Shown piece after piece: positions 1 to 7,749 of a stretch of DNA of 64,000 bases. A model generated the notes under the pieces. The model was given only the letters and a program-made list of their open reading frames with translations, did not search any database and was not told the DNA's origin. The stretch covers positions 1,984,001 through 2,048,000 of the forward strand of contig NZ_CP169217.1 in NCBI RefSeq assembly GCF_041897535.1. The letters are read 5' to 3'. Within the stretch, counting starts at the first letter, position 1. Every line of letters begins with the position of its first letter. The position numbers and the translations under genes are program-made. The DNA is from Methylomicrobium lacus_A. Its GTDB lineage: Bacteria; Pseudomonadota; Gammaproteobacteria; Methylococcales; Methylomonadaceae.

Positions 1-1548
1 GGGCTTCAGGCGCCTGATCAGCGGCGGATCGTCCAGCGCGAGATCCGCCCTGCCGAGCACCAGATAGCAGAGCGCCGGCGTCAAGGTCAGCGCGACAAGC
101 AGCGAAGCCAGAATCGCCAGGATATACGAATAACCGAGCGGCGCGAACAAACGGCCCGCCACGCCGGGCAGAGTCAACAGCGGCACGAATACCAGCGCCA
201 CAATGAAACTCGCGTAAACGACCGAGCTGCGCACCTCCAGCGAAGCGCCATAGACGATCTCGGAGACCGGCTTCGGTGCGGGCGAGAGACGATTTTCGCG
301 CAGACGGCGGAAGATGTTTTCGGTATCGATGATCGCATCGTCGACGACCTCGCCGAGCGCGATCGCGAGCCCGCCGAGCACCATGATGTTCAGATTGACG
401 CCGGCCTCGAGCAGCACGATCACCGCGCCGACCAGCGACACCGGAATCGCCAGCGCCGAAATGAAGGCGGTGCGGAAATTGAACAGAAACAGGTACAGGA
501 TGATCACGACGAACAGGCCGCCGATCAACAAGTGGCCGGACAGGTTCGAAACCGAGCGTTCGATATAATCGGCGGGCCGGAACAGATGCGGATAAAAGCG
601 GACCGCCTGCTGCTTGAACAACGAATCGAATTCGCTCAGGACTTGTTCGACCTGACGCGACACCGACAGCGTGTTCGCGCCGTATTGGCCGATCACCATC
701 AGCACGATGCCGGGCTTGCCGAGTATCTGCGCCGCGCCGATCGGCGGCTCCGGCGCATAGGCGATCGCCGCTACATCGCCGAGCGTGACGTTCATGCCCT
801 TGTCGCGCTTCACGATGATCTTGGCCATTTGCTCCGGCGTAGACGCGGAGCCTGCCGTTTGCAGGGTAAAGCGCTGATTTTGATTTTCGATGAAACCTCC
901 GCCCTGAATCACGCCGGCCTGCTCGGCCGCCCGGCCGATCTCGTCGAGCGCAAGATTGAATTTACGCAGGCGCGAGGGTTCGACCTGGATCTGCAATTGC
1001 TTGATGTCGCCGCCGAATACGTTCACGTCCGCGACGCCGGGCACGGCCAACAGGCGCGGCACGATCGTCCAGTCGACCAGGCTGCGCAGCGCCATCAGGT
1101 CCTGCCTGTCGGAGGTCAGGCCGAGCGTCAGCACGGTCGCCGAGGAGGACGACAACGGCACCGCGACCGGCATCACGCCGGGCGGCAATCTGGCAGGCAA
1201 TGCGGTCAGGCGCTCGCCGATCAACTGCCGGTTCCGGTAAATGTCGGACTGTTCGGCGAAATTGACCGTCACGATCGACAAGCCCTGGATCGATTCGGAG
1301 CGCACGGTTTCGAGGCCGATCAAGCCGCTGACCGCCATTTCGATCGGCTGCGTGACCAGCACCTCGACCTGTTCGGAGGACAAGCCGGGCGCTTCGGTTT
1401 GAATGATCACCCGCTTCGGCGAAAATTCGGGGAAAATGTCGAGCCCGGCGGTCAGAAAACGGTAACAGCCGTAACCCAGAATCAGCACCGCGAGCGCAAT
1501 CACGACACCGTAAAAACGGATCGAAAAACGAACCAGCGCTGCCAACAT
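1..1548 (-). CDS. Heavy-metal RND efflux pump inner-membrane subunit (CusA/CzcA-like), 3' end beyond window
   Basis: The reading frame is open from an ATG at 1548 to the left edge, giving the first 516 residues. The product begins with a hydrophobic first helix (MLAALVRFSIRFYG), continues with the periplasmic porter domain, and then reaches membrane helices containing GLAIALGEVVDDAI, the acidic helix that carries the proton-relay residues of HME-RND pumps. In this family the protein forms the inner-membrane trimer of a tripartite exporter of Cu, Ag, Zn, Co or Ni; the metal cannot be read from this part. dedA lies 36 nt upstream on the same strand. The membrane-fusion and outer-membrane partners are not in the window. 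The family is secure, the substrate unknown. Confidence 0.9.
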   Translation of the reverse strand, partial: MLAALVRFSIRFYGVVIALAVLILGYGCYRFLTAGLDIFPEFSPKRVIIQTEAPGLSSEQVEVLVTQPIEMAVSGLIGLETVRSESIQGLSIVTVNFAEQSDIYRNRQLIGERLTALPARLPPGVMPVAVPLSSSSATVLTLGLTSDRQDLMALRSLVDWTIVPRLLAVPGVADVNVFGGDIKQLQIQVEPSRLRKFNLALDEIGRAAEQAGVIQGGGFIENQNQRFTLQTAGSASTPEQMAKIIVKRDKGMNVTLGDVAAIAYAPEPPIGAAQILGKPGIVLMVIGQYGANTLSVSRQVEQVLSEFDSLFKQQAVRFYPHLFRPADYIERSVSNLSGHLLIGGLFVVIILYLFLFNFRTAFISALAIPVSLVGAVIVLLEAGVNLNIMVLGGLAIALGEVVDDAIIDTENIFRRLRENRLSPAPKPVSEIVYGASLEVRSSVVYASFIVALVFVPLLTLPGVAGRLFAPLGYSYILAILASLLVALTLTPALCYLVLGRADLALDDPPLIRRLKP

Positions 1549-1584
1549 AGTCTATTCGTCCCTGACAGTACGAAGCGGCGGCGT

Positions 1585-2244
1585 CTAAATCGCGGCGCCG
1601 ACCGCTTTCTTGCGGAAGCTTTTCCAGGCCTGATGCACGATCGGCAGCAGGGAGATCGCGACGATGCTCAAAATGACCAGTTCGAAATTCTTCTGCACGA
1701 TCTCCAGATTGCCGAACTGGTAGCCGAGCGTCGTCAACCCGCCGACCCAGAGCATCGCGCCGGTGACGCAAAAGACGATATAGCGGAGATAACGCATGTT
1801 GCCCGCGCCGGCCACGAACGGCGCCATCGTCCGGATCAGCGGAATGAAGCGCGCGATGATCACCGTGCGGCCGCCGTATTGCTCATAATACGCTTCGGTG
1901 CGCTCGATATATTCGCGCTTGAAAAAGCCGATTTTTTCCCTGGCCTTGATTTTTTTGCCGAGAAACCTGCCGACCAGATAATTCACGTTGTCGCCGGTCA
2001 AGGCGGCCGCGATCAGCAGCCCGATCAACACATAGATGTCCAGTTTGCCGGTGCTGGCGGTCAAGGCGCCTGCCGCGAACAACAACGAATCGCCGGGCAG
2101 CCAGGGCATCACGACCAGGCCGGTTTCGCAAAACACGATCAGGAACAGGATCGAATAGGTCAGCGTGCCGTATTGTTCGAATATTGCGGCCAGATGCGCA
2201 TTGATATGCAGAAAGAAATCGAGGATTTGCGTCAAGAGTTCCAT
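1585..2244 (-). CDS. DedA family inner-membrane protein
   Basis: A 219-residue polytopic membrane protein of usual DedA length. Diagnostic motifs are PWLPGDSLLFAAG near residues 47–59, preceded by a conserved Glu at 40, and ARFIPLIRTMAPFVAG near 130–145. DedA proteins act in the inner membrane and are linked to polyprenyl-phosphate or phospholipid flipping, proton-motive-force maintenance and resistance to envelope stress. The gene lies 36 nt upstream of the RND pump on the same strand, so the two may share a transcript, though no functional link is known. The start is the ATG at 2244; the alternative frames here are shadows. Confidence 0.92.
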   Translation of the reverse strand: MELLTQILDFFLHINAHLAAIFEQYGTLTYSILFLIVFCETGLVVMPWLPGDSLLFAAGALTASTGKLDIYVLIGLLIAAALTGDNVNYLVGRFLGKKIKAREKIGFFKREYIERTEAYYEQYGGRTVIIARFIPLIRTMAPFVAGAGNMRYLRYIVFCVTGAMLWVGGLTTLGYQFGNLEIVQKNFELVILSIVAISLLPIVHQAWKSFRKKAVGAAI

Positions 2245-2454
2245 AGAAAGAATAGTGGTGATGGATAATTTAGCGGGCCGTCCGTTGCCGCATTCGCAAC
2301 GAACGCCGGTCGTTTGCTCGGTTGAAATTTTACCTCAAGCTGAAGGCCGCGCGCGGATTAAAACCCCTGTTGCCGCGGTTGAAAAATATTTCTCATGGAA
2401 TAGCCGGGCCCCACCCTATTCCTTAAGGATGCCCAAGACCATGAAAACTCGTAC

Positions 2455-2515
2455 GTGGGAGCGACGCCTACGTCGCGACTTGAGGCTTTAATCGCGACGT
2501 AGGCGTCGCTCCCAC
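2455..2515. repeat. Perfect 24-bp inverted repeat, REP-like palindrome
   Basis: The arms 2455–2478 and 2492–2515 are perfectly complementary over 24 bp and enclose a 13-nt loop. The arm core is GGGAGCGACGCCTACGTCGC, a style seen in dispersed REP sequences of gammaproteobacteria. There is no T-run after the hairpin, so a simple Rho-independent terminator is unlikely. It sits between the divergently oriented 5' end of dedA and the 3' end of yfbR. I see no gene in the surrounding interval 2245–2567. Confidence 0.85.
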
Positions 2516-2567
2516 CACTTGGCTATCGATTTTCAGGTAATAGCAGCCCCTCCCCCCGAGCGGGCCT

Positions 2568-3182
2568 TCAAGTCCTCATCAATCCATCCAGGGTCAGCCC
2601 GCAGCTCGGCGCGAACGCCTGCATGAAAAACACCACTTCCGGCTGCCGGTAGCCTGCTATCGTTTTGGCCAACTCCTGCGCGGCCATCTCGAACTCGGTA
2701 TTGCCGGCCTTCAGTTCCGCTTGGCACTTCAAATACGCCGAGATCTTGTCGGCCGCCTTGATGATCCTGACATGCTCTTCCGGCATGCTGTCATGATGAA
2801 TCAGCGCCTCGAAATCGGCCTGCAATTCCGGCGGCAGCAGTTTCAACAACTCCTTTTCGGCCTGCTTTTCGATCTCTTTATAAGCGACATTGATCGCTTC
2901 GGAATGGTATTTGATCGGCGTCGGCAGATCGCCGGTAATCACTTCGGTAATGTCGTGATAAAGCGCCGCGGTCGCGATCGCGTTCGCATCCAGGCTGCCG
3001 CCGTAGTAGCGGTTCTTGATCAACGCGAGGGTATGCGCGATCACCGCCACTTCCCAGCTATGCTCCATCACGTTTTCGTCAAGCGCGTTGCGCTTCAAGC
3101 CCCAACGCTTGATCCACCTGAGCCTGGACAGATAGGCATAGAACGGGCTCGAAACCGAAATGTTTTCCGCCGCGTTAGTCAT
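2568..3182 (-). CDS. yfbR: 5'-deoxynucleotidase YfbR (HD domain)
   Basis: A 204-residue HD-domain protein that follows E. coli YfbR through most of its length (FYAYLSRLRWIKRWGLKRN, then GDLPTPIKY, ADKISAYLKC). The metal ligands of the HD fold are visible as H41, H76–D77 and D145. YfbR dephosphorylates deoxyribonucleoside 5'-monophosphates in the cytosol and feeds dUMP/dTMP balance and nucleotide salvage. Its ATG shares its A with the TGA stop of the upstream lipoprotein gene (TGATG at 3180–3184), so the two are probably translationally coupled. Assignment is firm. Confidence 0.92.
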   Translation of the reverse strand: MTNAAENISVSSPFYAYLSRLRWIKRWGLKRNALDENVMEHSWEVAVIAHTLALIKNRYYGGSLDANAIATAALYHDITEVITGDLPTPIKYHSEAINVAYKEIEKQAEKELLKLLPPELQADFEALIHHDSMPEEHVRIIKAADKISAYLKCQAELKAGNTEFEMAAQELAKTIAGYRQPEVVFFMQAFAPSCGLTLDGLMRT

Positions 3183-3454
3183 CAGAATTCTTCGACGAAG
3201 GTGTTTTCCATCGGCGTCTGTACGTAGTGTTTGTTTTCATCCCAGAAATAGTAATAGCCTTTTTCTGAGGTGGTCACCTTGCCGTTTTTGACGATCCAGG
3301 TCTTTTCGGTGTTGCCGTTCGCATAGGTGACCTTGTAATTGCCGTCCATATACTCGACCGCCTTGCGCGACAGCCTGTTGAACCAGTCTTGCGAGCACCC
3401 CGTCGACATGATCAACAGCGCAAACAATAGCATTTTTTTCATGGCTTCTTTCAA
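3182..3454 (-). CDS. Small lipoprotein of unknown function
   Basis: The 90-residue product begins with a short basic stretch and a hydrophobic segment ending in a lipobox-like MSTGC, so it is probably a lipoprotein processed at that Cys. The mature part is rich in Tyr, Lys and Asn (YKVTYANGNTEKTWIVKNGKV), like small beta-rich periplasmic proteins. Translation may start at the first Met or at the Met four codons later (MKKMLLF), which looks more like a signal sequence. It overlaps the yfbR start by one base and is the first gene of that pair. No family was recognised. Confidence 0.75.
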   Translation of the reverse strand: MKEAMKKMLLFALLIMSTGCSQDWFNRLSRKAVEYMDGNYKVTYANGNTEKTWIVKNGKVTTSEKGYYYFWDENKHYVQTPMENTFVEEF

Positions 3455-3518
3455 TCAATTCGCGTGACTAATCAGGTTTTGATGGTTAAATATAGCATTT
3501 TGACTGTGACAAGACATC

Positions 3519-4442
3519 ATGCAGATTCAGTGGTACCCCGGCCATATGCACAAGGCCGGCAAGGAAATTAAGGAAATCCTGCCGAAAACCGACATCGTGA
3601 TCGAGGTTCTCGATGCGCGCATCCCGTTCAGCAGCGCCAATCCGTTCCTCGCGCAGTTGCGCGGCGACAAACCCTGTCTGAAGATACTGAACAAAAGCGA
3701 TCTCGCCGACCCGGAACTGACCGCCGCCTGGCAAAGCTACCTGGAGCGGGAACACGGCGTCAGGACGCTCGCCTTGACCAGCCGGGAACCTGATAAAATG
3801 CGGAAAATTGCTGAACTCTGCCGGAAAATGCTGCCCGAGCAGGTGCAAAACGACCGCATCGTGCATGCCTTGATCATGGGCATCCCGAACGTCGGCAAAT
3901 CGACCCTGATCAACATCCTGGCCGGGCGCACGGTCGCCAAGACCGGCAACGAGCCGGCCGTCACCAAGACGCAGCAACGCATCGCGATCGGCAACAACGT
4001 CGTGCTGCTCGACACCCCCGGCATGCTCTGGCCGAATATCGAAAACAAGAACAGCGGCTACCGGCTGGCCGCGACCGGCGCGATCAAGGACACCGCGCTG
4101 CACCATGAAGCCATCGCCGCCTTCGTCGCCGGCTATCTCGGCCAGCACTACCCCGCTTGTCTGCACGAGCGTTTTCAGTTGCAGGAAATCCCGGAATCGG
4201 CTGACGAGGTGCTGGAAGCGATCGGCAGGAAACGCGGTTGTCTGCGTTCCGGCGGGCGCGTGGAGTTGGACAAAGCAGCCAAGATTCTGCTGAACGAGCT
4301 GCGCTCCGGCTCGCTGGGGCGGATCAGCCTGGAAACGCCGACGATGATGGAGAAGGAACTGGCCGAGGTGGCGGTGATTCGTGAGCAGAAGGCCGAGAAA
4401 AATCGTTTGCGTAAGCAAAAGCGTGGCTCTTCGGAGGGCTAA
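3519..4442 (+). CDS. rbgA: Ribosome biogenesis GTPase RbgA/YlqF
   Basis: A 307-residue circularly permuted GTPase. The G4 motif NKSD (58–61) precedes the P-loop GIPNVGKS (121–128) and the G3 motif DTPG (165–168), the order typical of the YlqF/YawG group. The N-terminal QWYPGHMHKAGKEI matches the family signature. RbgA binds the late 50S intermediate and promotes completion of the large ribosomal subunit. The basic C-terminus (KAEKNRLRKQKRGS) fits rRNA binding. The gene is divergent from the yfbR pair. A short GGAGG/CCTCC stem followed by a T-rich run spans the stop codon and may be a weak terminator. Confidence 0.93.
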   Translation: MQIQWYPGHMHKAGKEIKEILPKTDIVIEVLDARIPFSSANPFLAQLRGDKPCLKILNKSDLADPELTAAWQSYLEREHGVRTLALTSREPDKMRKIAELCRKMLPEQVQNDRIVHALIMGIPNVGKSTLINILAGRTVAKTGNEPAVTKTQQRIAIGNNVVLLDTPGMLWPNIENKNSGYRLAATGAIKDTALHHEAIAAFVAGYLGQHYPACLHERFQLQEIPESADEVLEAIGRKRGCLRSGGRVELDKAAKILLNELRSGSLGRISLETPTMMEKELAEVAVIREQKAEKNRLRKQKRGSSEG

Positions 4443-4488
4443 TCCTCCCTTTTTCTCAGGCGTTTTTTACCGAGGTGCAAAATAACGT

Positions 4489-4516
4489 GCTTAATCCAAG
4501 CTAAATGAGTCTACTC
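4489..4516. repeat. Direct repeat copy A flanking the accessory island
   Basis: The 28 nt here match positions 7400–7427 at 26 of 28 sites (core GCTTAATCCAAGC then AAATGAGTC). An A-rich AAAATAA motif precedes both copies, and looser similarity follows both. The copies lie 2.9 kb apart in the same orientation and bracket the AT-rich small-gene region. They could be target duplications, recombination sites or copies of an unrecognised element. Confidence 0.7.
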
Positions 4517-4729
4517 GGCGCGGATGTTACAATGTTTAAAATTGAGTTTTGTCGCAACCCTGCTAGTCGCTTAGTTGTTTACCCGGAACAAATATTTAGG
4601 ATAAATAATATTAGTTAGGCTTTAGCCCTGAACTTCACTATCAATACATACAAGTTACTTGTGAGCATTCAATATCCAGCAACATGTTAGATCTCAAAGC
4701 ATTCCTGTATTTTTTCGGAAAAAATAATC

Positions 4730-4900
4730 ATGATTAACCTTGCAATCAAGTTTTTCTTATGGCTAAGACAAACATGGGAAACTCTAGATGAAGAAACAAA
4801 GCGCAAAATAATCAAAGCAATTCTCGAAGCATTTGAGGATGCTCTTCGTGCATTTTACAGGTATTGGAAAGGTGAAGTTAAAGATGAGGCCAAAACATGA
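4730..4900 (+). CDS. Small helical protein of unknown function, coupled to downstream gene
   Basis: An ATG at 4730 opens 56 codons to a TGA at 4898–4900. The product begins MINLAIKFFLWLRQTWETLD and continues as a charged amphipathic helix ending GEVKDEAKT; aromatic residues are frequent (WLRQTW, FYRYW). The TGA overlaps the ATG of the next gene as ATGA, a strong sign of real translation and coupling. The region is far more AT-rich than the flanking core genes, which suggests horizontal acquisition. No homologous family is recognised. The ribosome-binding site before the ATG is poor, which is why confidence is moderate. Confidence 0.55.
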   Translation: MINLAIKFFLWLRQTWETLDEETKRKIIKAILEAFEDALRAFYRYWKGEVKDEAKT

Positions 4901-5220
4901 ATAGCTTTAAAAAGTTTATAGACAAAGCAAAGGAGTCCCCCACCAAGACTTTGCCTGCATCTGATATATCACTCTCGACCATTCAGACTTCTCTAGCGTC
5001 AGTTGTGGATGGAGTTTTAACACCATTCTCTGCTCCAAGTGACAAAAAGCAAAAATTCTCAGAAGAGGTTTCTAATTTAGTTCAAGATAATTCATTCATA
5101 TCTGATTTCAGTGATCGCATTGGTGAGCCATCAGAGTTTGAGACCGAAGATGAGTTTGTAGATCGCAGCAAAAACATATTGAGAAAAATGCTATATGCCA
5201 AATTTGGAATTAGCAGTTGA
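4897..5220 (+). CDS. Hypothetical protein, second gene of AT-rich pair
   Basis: A 107-residue soluble-looking protein, rich in Ser, Lys and Phe, with no signal peptide or membrane span. The middle (residues 45–75) is polar and the C-terminus is an acidic-then-basic helix ending AKFGISS. The start ATG overlaps the stop of the 56-residue gene by 4 nt and has a plausible ATGAGG ribosome-binding site 9–12 nt upstream. An attC-like sequence follows 80 nt downstream, so the pair could be a gene cassette. No family recognised; a toxin–antitoxin-like role would be guesswork. Confidence 0.6.
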   Translation: MNSFKKFIDKAKESPTKTLPASDISLSTIQTSLASVVDGVLTPFSAPSDKKQKFSEEVSNLVQDNSFISDFSDRIGEPSEFETEDEFVDRSKNILRKMLYAKFGISS

Positions 5221-5299
5221 CTTAGGCAGTATTATATCAAGAAATAACCTCGGTCAACAGACTTGAAAACTGAGTTTAGACGATCCTCTGTGCATCCAG

Positions 5300-5361
5300 G
5301 CTTAACCCTGCGCTCAAACGGGCGGCCCAAAAGCGAGCAGCCACTTAGCTTCACACTAGGC
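5300..5361. repeat. Degenerate attC-like site (possible integron cassette junction)
   Basis: The left end GCTTAAC (5300–5306) fits the R'' consensus RYYYAAC and is followed by CCTGCGCTCAAACGGGCGG, close to the left half of many environmental attC sites. The right end is CACTTAGCTTCACACTAGGC, close to the usual L'–R' half; its last 7 nt ACTAGGC deviate from GTTRRRY at two positions. The halves are imperfectly complementary, giving a 62-nt structure. It lies after a small-gene pair and before another, as attC sites do. Decayed if real. Confidence 0.4.
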
Positions 5362-5471
5362 TTAGCTGTTTGGCTATCCGGCAAACGGAATATCATCCAT
5401 CTTGCTTCCTAAAACGCCAGTACGCTAAATTCAAACTCTATATAATCCTCACATCACAATGGAGTTAATCG

Positions 5472-5819
5472 ATGATAGTTCATACAAAATCAGAACTGGA
5501 GTCTGCAATAAATATTGGCACAAAAGAAATAATAATTGAAGGGGAACTAGCTGAAAAAGTTCGCAACGGCAGAAAAATAAAAACAGTCGGAACATTTACG
5601 CTAATTGCACTAGCAGGTGCCATCGCCGCAATTCCATTCACAGGCGGAATGTCTGCTGTTGGCTTTGCTCCTATTGCAGCCCTTACTGGTTTGGAGATTG
5701 CTTTAATAATGGCAGTAGCCTTTCTGGGTATTGGATTATTAACAGCTATCTGGAATGGTTACGATGAAATTGAATACTCTCATAACCCCTTGCGCCTCGT
5801 ACTAAGAAAGAAGAAATAG
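5472..5819 (+). CDS. Small membrane protein of unknown function
   Basis: The 115 residues start with a polar domain (IVHTKSELESAINIGTKEIIIEGELAEKV), then carry two hydrophobic spans (about 36–58 and 66–94, the second GLEIALIMAVAFLGIGLLTAIW), and end in a short basic tail (LRLVLRKKK). The N-terminal part looks like a short cytosolic domain placed before the membrane anchor. The gene is AT-rich like its neighbours and is followed after 4 nt by a zinc-ribbon gene, so the two probably form one unit. A GGAG ribosome-binding site lies about 8 nt before the ATG. No function can be assigned. Confidence 0.65.
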   Translation: MIVHTKSELESAINIGTKEIIIEGELAEKVRNGRKIKTVGTFTLIALAGAIAAIPFTGGMSAVGFAPIAALTGLEIALIMAVAFLGIGLLTAIWNGYDEIEYSHNPLRLVLRKKK

Positions 5820-5823
5820 CAAC

Positions 5824-6027
5824 GTGCCTATCAAACCTAAGCCGTGCGTCTATGTTTGCCCTTCATGCGGATGGAGAAAGGCTATTTCCCCCAGAAGCGA
5901 TTCCTTGTTGCCCGGAGAATACTATCTGTGTTGCCCAACATGCGGCTCCAAATCCTTGAAAAGGGAAGAACTCAATCCCCTCACCGAACTTGGGATCAGA
6001 TTATTAGGCAATTTTTTTAAACTCTGA
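5824..6027 (+). CDS. Small zinc-ribbon protein
   Basis: A GTG start at 5824, 4 nt after the preceding stop, opens 67 codons. Two CPxCG knuckles (CPSCGWRK near residue 12 and CCPTCGSK near 37) form a rubredoxin-type zinc ribbon. The remainder is a short C-terminal amphipathic or hydrophobic segment (LTELGIRLLGNFFKL). Such ribbons bind nucleic acid or protein partners, but nothing here gives the target. The tight spacing suggests a role with the upstream two-span membrane protein. Confidence 0.6.
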   Translation: MPIKPKPCVYVCPSCGWRKAISPRSDSLLPGEYYLCCPTCGSKSLKREELNPLTELGIRLLGNFFKL

Positions 6028-6058
6028 TCCACTGGCGAAAACGAAGCAAGGCAGCCAT

Positions 6059-6217
6059 GTAGGGGGCGCACCGCGCCCCTTTTTCGATTCCAAATCACTC
6101 CAGAAACCTTGGCAACTGGAATAAATTACCTATCGAAATGCTTTAGAATCGCTCGAATATTCCGCCGTTCGGATTTGCCGTTCGGATTTATTGAATGGTG
6201 CGCGGTGCGCACCCTAC
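6059..6217. repeat. MITE-like element, copy 1
   Basis: The 159-bp element starts GTAGGGGGCGCACCGCGCCC and ends TGCGCGGTGCGCACCCTAC; the termini are inverted repeats of about 20 bp and are themselves palindromic. The inner left part (TTTTTCGATTCCAAATCAC) and inner right part (TTCGGATTTATTGAATGG) recur in the copies at 8459 and, less well, 47937. A 13-nt tandem duplication (6164–6176 and 6177–6189) lies near the right end. It carries no gene. Confidence 0.65.
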
Positions 6218-6348
6218 AAGACTTCAATCGCTATATCGATTACATCCACATCAATCCGGTTAAACACGGCCTGGTAAAGCATGTCGCGGATTGGCCTTAT
6301 TCGACTTTTCATCGCTATGTCGCGAAAGGGATTTATCCGCCGAATTGA
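6211..6348 (+). pseudogene. Remnant of REP-associated tyrosine transposase (RAYT, Y1 family)
   Basis: About 45 codons match the C-terminal end of RAYT proteins: FNRYIDYIHINPVKHGLVKH then VADWPYSTFHRYVAKGIYPP. The catalytic HUH and tyrosine region is missing. Upstream the homology stops abruptly at the end of the MITE-like element. At the C-terminus a TGA replaces the usual Trp codon after PPN. A REP-like palindrome (ATTACGCTGCGCTAAT, near 6400) follows. RAYTs mobilise or maintain REP palindromes; this copy cannot be functional. Confidence 0.75.
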
Positions 6349-6516
6349 TGCAGTGATGTTGATTACGTAATTGGAGGCGATGAATGACATGCGCCCGATT
6401 ACGCTGCGCTAATCGAACCTACGCGGACTTAAGCTCAATATCGGCGTTATGCTTGAGTGCAGCAAGACAATTTGATACTGTGCCGCCGTTACTCACATTA
6501 CTTACGGAGTTTTAGT

Positions 6517-6795
6517 ATGATTGGCACGATTACCGCTTTCCTGATCACCTACTGGTTTTACAAAAGCGCCGAAGCGACCGGCAAGAATCCGTTATCTTCA
6601 GCCGGATTGGGTTTTCTGTCCTATTTGATTCCCTGCATTGCCTGGACCCTTGCCGTAACCCCGGGACTGCGCGATGCCGTTGAGCATAATCCCGGCACCC
6701 TGTCCGGCTTGTTTGTCAATTACGCTTATATCTTGGTGGGCGCCGCCTGCGCCATCGGGTTCAAATTCTTGCACTTCAAACAGGCTAAATCGTAA
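6517..6795 (+). CDS. Small integral membrane protein of unknown function
   Basis: The 92-residue product starts at the ATG 6517, chosen because ACGGAG lies 8 nt upstream; the frame is open further 5' but without a good start. Three hydrophobic spans are visible (MIGTITAFLITYWFY, AGLGFLSYLIPCIAWTLAV, and FVNYAYILVGAACAIGFKF), with a basic C-terminal tail (KFLHFKQAKS). Base composition is closer to the core genome than the AT-rich genes upstream. No family recognised. Confidence 0.6.
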   Translation: MIGTITAFLITYWFYKSAEATGKNPLSSAGLGFLSYLIPCIAWTLAVTPGLRDAVEHNPGTLSGLFVNYAYILVGAACAIGFKFLHFKQAKS

Positions 6796-6923
6796 AAGCA
6801 AGGTGGCCTCGATAAAAGGGTAACGGGATCGAGAGGCGTGTGCCCCACCACCCTCGATTCCTGTGCCGCAGAATGTACCAACGGCAGGAGCCGCAACAGC
6901 GAAAGTTGCGTGAAGCCATGCGT

Positions 6924-7187
6924 TTAATCCCGAAATTCCCGGCGTTTAAATGAAAACTCCGGCACCGGCTCAAGACGTAAACTTAATTGTAGGCCATTAT
7001 TTTTGCCTGCCCCACGTCCGCCATCATCGTTATTCATAATACAGAAGCAAATAAATTTACTCAGCCGTTCTTTTGCTTCTTCTTTGCTGCGATAAGGACC
7101 AAAGTTGCCTTCCCTTGCCAAAAAGAACCATTCCATTATTCCCGTTGTAGGATTCCGTTGAGTGTAAACCCTTTCTGCATAAAACAT
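6924..7187 (-). CDS. Conserved small hypothetical protein (DUF6316-like)
   Basis: An 87-residue protein whose centre reads EWFFLAREGNFGPYRSKEEA, the pattern of short gammaproteobacterial proteins in which a W(Y/F)F–REG–GPF strand pair precedes a helix with EEA. I associate this with DUF6316, from memory and with reservation. The C-terminal third (NDDGGRGAGKNNGLQLSLRL) looks disordered. The gene is oriented against its neighbours and begins beside an AT-rich spacer. No function is known. Confidence 0.55.
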   Translation of the reverse strand: MFYAERVYTQRNPTTGIMEWFFLAREGNFGPYRSKEEAKERLSKFICFCIMNNDDGGRGAGKNNGLQLSLRLEPVPEFSFKRREFRD

Positions 7188-7749
7188 TCGAGAGACCTTT
7201 CCTCAGAAAATCAGTGTTTGCTAATGATAGCAAACAATTTGCTTTTTGCTAGGTAGTTCACAAAATTAGCCAGACGCCTTAGTATAAACGCTGTAATATG
7301 GAAGGTTTTTCGCCATTTGTCCTGCTCAGTTCTGCACCATAACGGCCGTTTAAACAAGCGGTGCGCTATGCACACGATGACTGACCTGTAAAATAAAACG
7401 CTTAATCCAAGCCAAATGAGTCAACTCTGGATGAATGTTATTATGCATCAAATGGATTGCGTCCCCGACTTGGTAAAATTTGAGCTTACTCTGGCCTCAG
7501 TCATATGTGGATTTTTTAATATCGATCGGTGCCTGCCAAGTAGCGGCGCATCGCGCCTCTTTTCGATGCCAACAAAAACCACCGGCCCTTATTCAAGGAG
7601 GTCATCACATGCCGCCAAAGACAATTAGCCTGCATCTGCTTGTCGCTTGCGCAATAAGACTATCGCAACTTAATGCTTGTTGAAATATCTGGAATCACCG
7701 GCGCCCGACTCAACTGAAATTTTTATATTCCAGCCGCGTCTTGGAAATT
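7188..7749. other. Gene-poor spacer with repeat remnants
   Basis: I find no convincing gene in these 562 bp. They contain direct repeat copy B (7400–7427), a degenerate left end of the MITE-like element at about 7539–7580 (GGCGCATCGCGCCTCTTTTC followed by GATGCC), and a weaker terminal-type sequence near 7362–7378. Several short open frames overlap each other without ribosome-binding sites and look accidental. Confidence 0.6.
7400..7427. repeat. Direct repeat copy B flanking the accessory island
   Basis: Matches positions 4489–4516 at 26 of 28 sites in the same orientation. The short ORFs that overlap it are not supported. It lies 320 bp before the secreted-protein gene at 7750. Confidence 0.7.

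Noticed and set aside
532..2268. 578-codon plus-strand frame over the RND and dedA genes
   Set aside because: It is antisense to two recognisable membrane-protein genes, and its Arg/His/Asp/Gln-rich composition is what the complement of GC-rich coding sequence gives.
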